A program made the translations under genes and the position numbers. DNA of 8,538 nucleotides from Dehalococcoidia bacterium. GTDB taxonomy: Bacteria; Chloroflexota; Dehalococcoidia; Dehalococcoidales; UBA1222. The notes under the pieces are model-generated. The model was not told the DNA's origin. It worked only from the letters and a program-made list of their open reading frames with translations, and did not search any database. Within the stretch, counting starts at the first letter, position 1, and each line of letters begins with the position of its first letter. Of this stretch, positions 5,535-8,538 are shown piece after piece. The stretch is taken from NCBI GenBank assembly GCA_009776515.1, contig WRNP01000047.1, positions 3,561-12,098 on the forward strand, in the 5' to 3' direction.

Positions 5535-6521
5535 CTACTTGCAGGCCAAGACGGCCCGCTTGGTCATGACCTTGGCCAGTTGGATCATGTACTGGTTGCC
5601 CACCGCAGTGGTGTTCTCGGTGAAAGGCATGGCATTTGCACCGGCGACGGCAGCTACCCCAGCTGCTTCCGCTGAGGAGTTGTCAATGGCCTTGCCTACC
5701 AGAGTGTCTCCGGCGGTGGTTAAGCGGGGCAGGTTGTACACGGCGCCGAGAGCGATGGTGGCGGCGCTGACGTTACTGCCGGACGAGGTGACCACGGCGG
5801 CCGCACCTACGATGGGGAAGTCGAAGGCTTTGCGGATGGCATACTTTCGATAGGCACTCTTGGTGCCCGTAGCAGGGGTGGGGATTTGGATCTCGGTCAC
5901 GATCTCGTCAGCCGCGATGGCTACCTGACGTTCGCCGGTTACGGCGAAAAAGTCCTTAACCTCCCAGGTCTTCTGGTTGGTGACGATTTTTGCACCGAAA
6001 GCAACGAGAACGGGGGCGATATCCGAAGGGGAGACGGCCCAGCAGGCGCCGACCATACCGAAGATGGAGTGGTAGCGGTTGTCGCCAGTGAGCGCAAAGC
6101 ATTGCCCGCCGCCTGGCTTACGGGCGCAGTTAAACAGGTTGTCTTCGGCGCGGAAATACCAGCAACGGTTCTGCTGACAGATGTTGCCAGCGATGGTGCC
6201 CATGTTCCTGAGTTCAGGGGTGGCGACGGCACGCGCCGCTTCTGCCAGGGCGGTGTATTTGCTTTTTACTGTTTCGTTTTTAGCAATCTCCGTGAGGGTG
6301 GTGAGGGCGCCAACCTTAAGCATGCCGCCCTCTTCCTTGATGCCTGACAGGCCGGAGATGGTCTTAATGTTGACCAAGGTATCGTAGCCCGTCGGTGAGC
6401 ACATGGACTTTAGGGTGGAGATAAGATCGGTGCCGCCGGCGATCACGGCTGCTTTGCCATTGGCCAGGGCGGCCCGGGCTGCATCCAGGGTTGTGGCATT
6501 GGTTACGGTAAATGTTTTCAT
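5535..6521 (-). CDS. FAD-binding subunit of a molybdenum hydroxylase (xanthine dehydrogenase/CoxM family)
   Basis: A 328-residue flavin subunit that carries electrons between the iron-sulfur centres and the external partner of a molybdenum hydroxylase. FAD-binding motifs are the pyrophosphate loop AGGTD (28-32) and NMGTIAGN (106-113). Between that second motif and the conserved VSPSDIAP (163-170) there is an insert with C120, C132, C141 and C160, beginning RCWYFR. This resembles the loop that binds an extra [4Fe-4S] cluster in the beta subunit of 4-hydroxybenzoyl-CoA reductase (HcrB); spacing differs, so the cluster is inferred. The C-terminal CO-dehydrogenase flavoprotein domain (about 220-328) is complete. 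The gene lies ten bases after the large-subunit gene, and its AGGAGG (6528-6533) overlaps that gene's stop codon, so translation is probably coupled. Substrate unknown. Confidence 0.92.
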   Translation of the reverse strand: MKTFTVTNATTLDAARAALANGKAAVIAGGTDLISTLKSMCSPTGYDTLVNIKTISGLSGIKEEGGMLKVGALTTLTEIAKNETVKSKYTALAEAARAVATPELRNMGTIAGNICQQNRCWYFRAEDNLFNCARKPGGGQCFALTGDNRYHSIFGMVGACWAVSPSDIAPVLVAFGAKIVTNQKTWEVKDFFAVTGERQVAIAADEIVTEIQIPTPATGTKSAYRKYAIRKAFDFPIVGAAAVVTSSGSNVSAATIALGAVYNLPRLTTAGDTLVGKAIDNSSAEAAGVAAVAGANAMPFTENTTAVGNQYMIQLAKVMTKRAVLACK

Positions 6522-6527
6522 CTCATG

Positions 6528-6533
6528 CCTCCT
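6528..6533 (-). promoter_or_regulatory. Shine-Dalgarno overlapping the upstream stop codon
   Basis: A perfect AGGAGG, six bases before the ATG at 6521, shares two bases with the stop codon TAG (6534-6532) of the large-subunit gene. This arrangement favours re-initiation by the same ribosomes and balanced production of the two subunits. Confidence 0.8.
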
Positions 6534-8538
6534 ATATCTTCCCCAGTGCTTTCAGAGCTCTGGCTGGCCCGATGGTGGAAGTGCCAATGCGCACTCCGGT
6601 GGCGTTGTAGAAAGCGTTGTGGAAAGCCACATAAGGGATCATCGAGGGCTCACCGCAGCCCATGACACCGTAGGGGCTGGAGTTGTTGTTGGATTCGTAG
6701 TACGCTGCCCGCATTTTCTCTACGGGGACATCAAGTGCTGTCGGGTTCTTTTGGTCGATAAAAGTTCCGTTGACGGTCGCACCAGTGGTGGGGTCAAAGA
6801 GCTGCTCCCAGGCATTGATAACGCCAAGTTGCATAGTCATGGCGCCTTCAATTTGGTGCAGGACGCCGTTGGGGAAGAGGGCGCGGCCGACATCATCTAT
6901 CAGAACCCAATCCAGGACCTCAATCTCGCCGGTCTCGGGGTCGACGGCTATCTCTACCATTTGGCAGAGATAGGTGCGGATGGTGGTTGCCTGCCCTTCT
7001 TTCCAAGGCCCGTAATCCCGGAAGAAGCCGGAGCCGAGCACGTTGCCATCGCCGTAGCGGATAACGCAGTTGCCGCCGATGGCATTGGCGTGGGTGACGG
7101 TCTTGGTCGGGTCGCTCTTCCTGAAGATTAAGCCGTCCTTGGAATCAAGATCATCCACCGTGGTCGATAGAGTGTTGGCGGCACGGCCGAACATATAATT
7201 CCGGATGGCCACAGCAGCATCGTAAGCGCCCCAACCGTTGGCATTGGTGCCCTGAGAGCCGGCCTGGGAGCCGCCGTAGCCGGAGACCACCGAGTCGCCT
7301 ACGGTGCAGTTGACCTTATCAATGGTGGTACCCAAGGTCTCGGCGATGAGTACGCAGAGAGCGGTCGAGGTGCCGCTTGAGGCCCGGCCGATGCCGAAAT
7401 TGGCATGGAAAGAGCCGTCGGGATTGGCGCGGATGATGGTGGTGCGCCCTGGGGAACCGGCCCCTTTTTCCGAGACTATATGGCACATACCCACACCATG
7501 GAGGCGGCCGTCATCAAGGGTTTTGGTGCCGGGGTCATGATATTTATCTCTCCATTTGAACTCATCGGCGCATTTTTGGATGACTTCCCTCATGCAGGTT
7601 ACGCCGCGGGGGTTCTTGGTGGCGGGATCTACGTCCTCAATATCGGGGGAGATTTTTAGGCGGTAGTCTAGAGGGTTCATGCCCAGTTCCTCGGCCATGA
7701 GCTCAAAAACCGGGTCGGTGGTGAAGCATCCGTGCATGCCGGATACCGAGCGGAAAGGACCGGTGACCGGGACATTGGTGGTGATAGGCATGCCCACGAT
7801 GCGCCAGTTCTTGCACTTGGCGGCGGTCATTTCAATATGGATGTTGCCGCTGGTGCCTTTCCATTGGGCATCAATGGCGGTCATAGTGCCGTCTCTCTTG
7901 GAGCCCAACTTGATGGTGCACTGCTGCTGTGACTGGTGAGTGGCACCGCCTGTGGCGTTGACCTCGCGGGATTCCATGCAGAGCACGGGCATGCCGGTCT
8001 TCTTAGCCAGGGTGGCGGCAATCCAGGCCTCTTCGCCGTTGGGTTTGCGGTCGCCATAGCCGCCGCCGCAACCATGGCTGATGACGTGGCATTTGCTCTC
8101 GTCGATACCCATGGCTTCGGCGATGTTTTGGGAATGCCCGGTGAGCTGCTGAGAGGCGATCCATACCCAAAGCTCGTCGCCTATCCACTGGGCGGTGGCT
8201 TCGCGGGTCTCGGGGGAGTTGTGCGAATAGAAGCTAGCCCAGCCTGATTCGTAGGTCTTGGTAACCTCGGCTTCTTGCATGCCGGCATCCACGTCGTTCC
8301 AAGTGAAGACGTTGGTATTCCGGTAGTTGACAGTGGAACCCAGAGTGGCGATAGGGGCATTGGGTAGTACCGCTGCATCCATGTCAGTAACAAACGGGTG
8401 TACATCGTAGGTAACCTTGATAGCGGAGGCGGCCTGTTGAGCGAGCCAGGGGTCGGTGGCGGCCACAGCGGCGACCATCATGCCCTGATAGGTGATTTCG
8501 GCGGTGGTCTGGCCGCTAGCCGGCATGGGCATGGCGGG
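6532..8538 (-). CDS. Molybdopterin-binding large subunit of a molybdenum hydroxylase, N terminus cut by window edge
   Basis: The catalytic subunit of a xanthine dehydrogenase/CoxL-type enzyme, 668 residues visible. The frame runs open through base 8538; the ATG at 8532 is internal, and roughly the first 100 residues are missing. Visible (numbered from that internal Met): the end of the a/b hammerhead domain (DPWLAQQAASAIKVTYD, 27-43), PETREATAQW (107-116), the cofactor-contacting Gln in ASQQ (126-129), HGCGGGYGDRK (153-163) matching the GGGFGGK motif, FR (260-261) at the conserved Arg site, and GCGEPSM (625-631) with the putative catalytic Glu628. Two later motifs differ from the usual form: SSGTST (385-390) where GQGxxT is typical, and a Val in place of the Gln a few residues on. 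It forms an operon with the FAD subunit. No [2Fe-2S] subunit is seen. Substrate cannot be assigned. Confidence 0.93.
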   Translation of the reverse strand, partial: PAMPMPASGQTTAEITYQGMMVAAVAATDPWLAQQAASAIKVTYDVHPFVTDMDAAVLPNAPIATLGSTVNYRNTNVFTWNDVDAGMQEAEVTKTYESGWASFYSHNSPETREATAQWIGDELWVWIASQQLTGHSQNIAEAMGIDESKCHVISHGCGGGYGDRKPNGEEAWIAATLAKKTGMPVLCMESREVNATGGATHQSQQQCTIKLGSKRDGTMTAIDAQWKGTSGNIHIEMTAAKCKNWRIVGMPITTNVPVTGPFRSVSGMHGCFTTDPVFELMAEELGMNPLDYRLKISPDIEDVDPATKNPRGVTCMREVIQKCADEFKWRDKYHDPGTKTLDDGRLHGVGMCHIVSEKGAGSPGRTTIIRANPDGSFHANFGIGRASSGTSTALCVLIAETLGTTIDKVNCTVGDSVVSGYGGSQAGSQGTNANGWGAYDAAVAIRNYMFGRAANTLSTTVDDLDSKDGLIFRKSDPTKTVTHANAIGGNCVIRYGDGNVLGSGFFRDYGPWKEGQATTIRTYLCQMVEIAVDPETGEIEVLDWVLIDDVGRALFPNGVLHQIEGAMTMQLGVINAWEQLFDPTTGATVNGTFIDQKNPTALDVPVEKMRAAYYESNNNSSPYGVMGCGEPSMIPYVAFHNAFYNATGVRIGTSTIGPARALKALGKI

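Noticed and set aside
5886..7131. Long open frames on the + strand across the molybdenum hydroxylase genes (for example 5886-6347 and 6403-7131)
   Set aside because: They are antisense to genes with clear family motifs, their products are low-complexity Gly/Ala/Val-rich sequences without recognisable motifs, and they result from the GC-biased codon use of the real genes.
1..8538. CRISPR array, insertion sequence or tandem repeats
   Set aside because: No regularly spaced direct repeats, no terminal inverted repeats flanking a transposase, and no transposase motifs were found on reading either strand.

Overview
The window is ordinary bacterial DNA: compact genes, short intergenic gaps, strong AGGAGG-type ribosome binding sites, one consensus housekeeping (sigma-70-type) promoter and one tRNA. 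It does not name the organism. The mix of a molybdenum hydroxylase with a likely extra iron-sulfur site, a type II NADH dehydrogenase and several unfamiliar envelope proteins would suit an anaerobic or facultative lineage such as Chloroflexota (Dehalococcoidia-like) or a Firmicutes-like group. That placement is a guess from gene content, not from a marker gene.

Left part (1-2308, + strand). A ClbS/DfsB-family protein (25-546) overlaps a small two-helix membrane protein (543-812). The end of the latter runs into an intact tRNA-Ile(GAT) gene (803-879). After a 172-base gap with a GC-rich hairpin comes a full-length type II NADH:quinone oxidoreductase (1052-2308). It ends in a 112-base convergent gap that holds a short hairpin.

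Middle part (2421-5446, - strand). A near-perfect promoter (TTGACG, 17-base spacer, TATAAT; 5418-5446) drives a compact four-gene unit. In order of transcription it encodes: an exported or membrane-anchored protein with DnaJ-like cysteine motifs (4752-5372), a YkgJ-type cysteine-cluster protein (4092-4709), a lipoprotein with a possible OB-fold (3610-4098), and a 393-residue protein I do not recognise (2421-3602). Genes 2 to 4 overlap or nearly touch. The first and third proteins share a GW-x-x-MDL motif. This operon is the least explained part of the window and the best candidate for something undescribed, though no function can be assigned from sequence alone.

Right part (5473-8538, - strand). 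The 3' end of a molybdenum hydroxylase operon of the xanthine dehydrogenase family: the large molybdopterin subunit (6532 to beyond 8538, N terminus cut by the window edge) followed 10 bases later by the FAD subunit (5535-6521). The FAD subunit has a cysteine-bearing insert like the [4Fe-4S] loop of 4-hydroxybenzoyl-CoA reductase beta subunit. A 14-bp stem hairpin (5473-5508) closes the operon. The [2Fe-2S] small subunit expected for a complete enzyme is not in the window and, if present, should lie beyond base 8538. The substrate cannot be told from the sequence.
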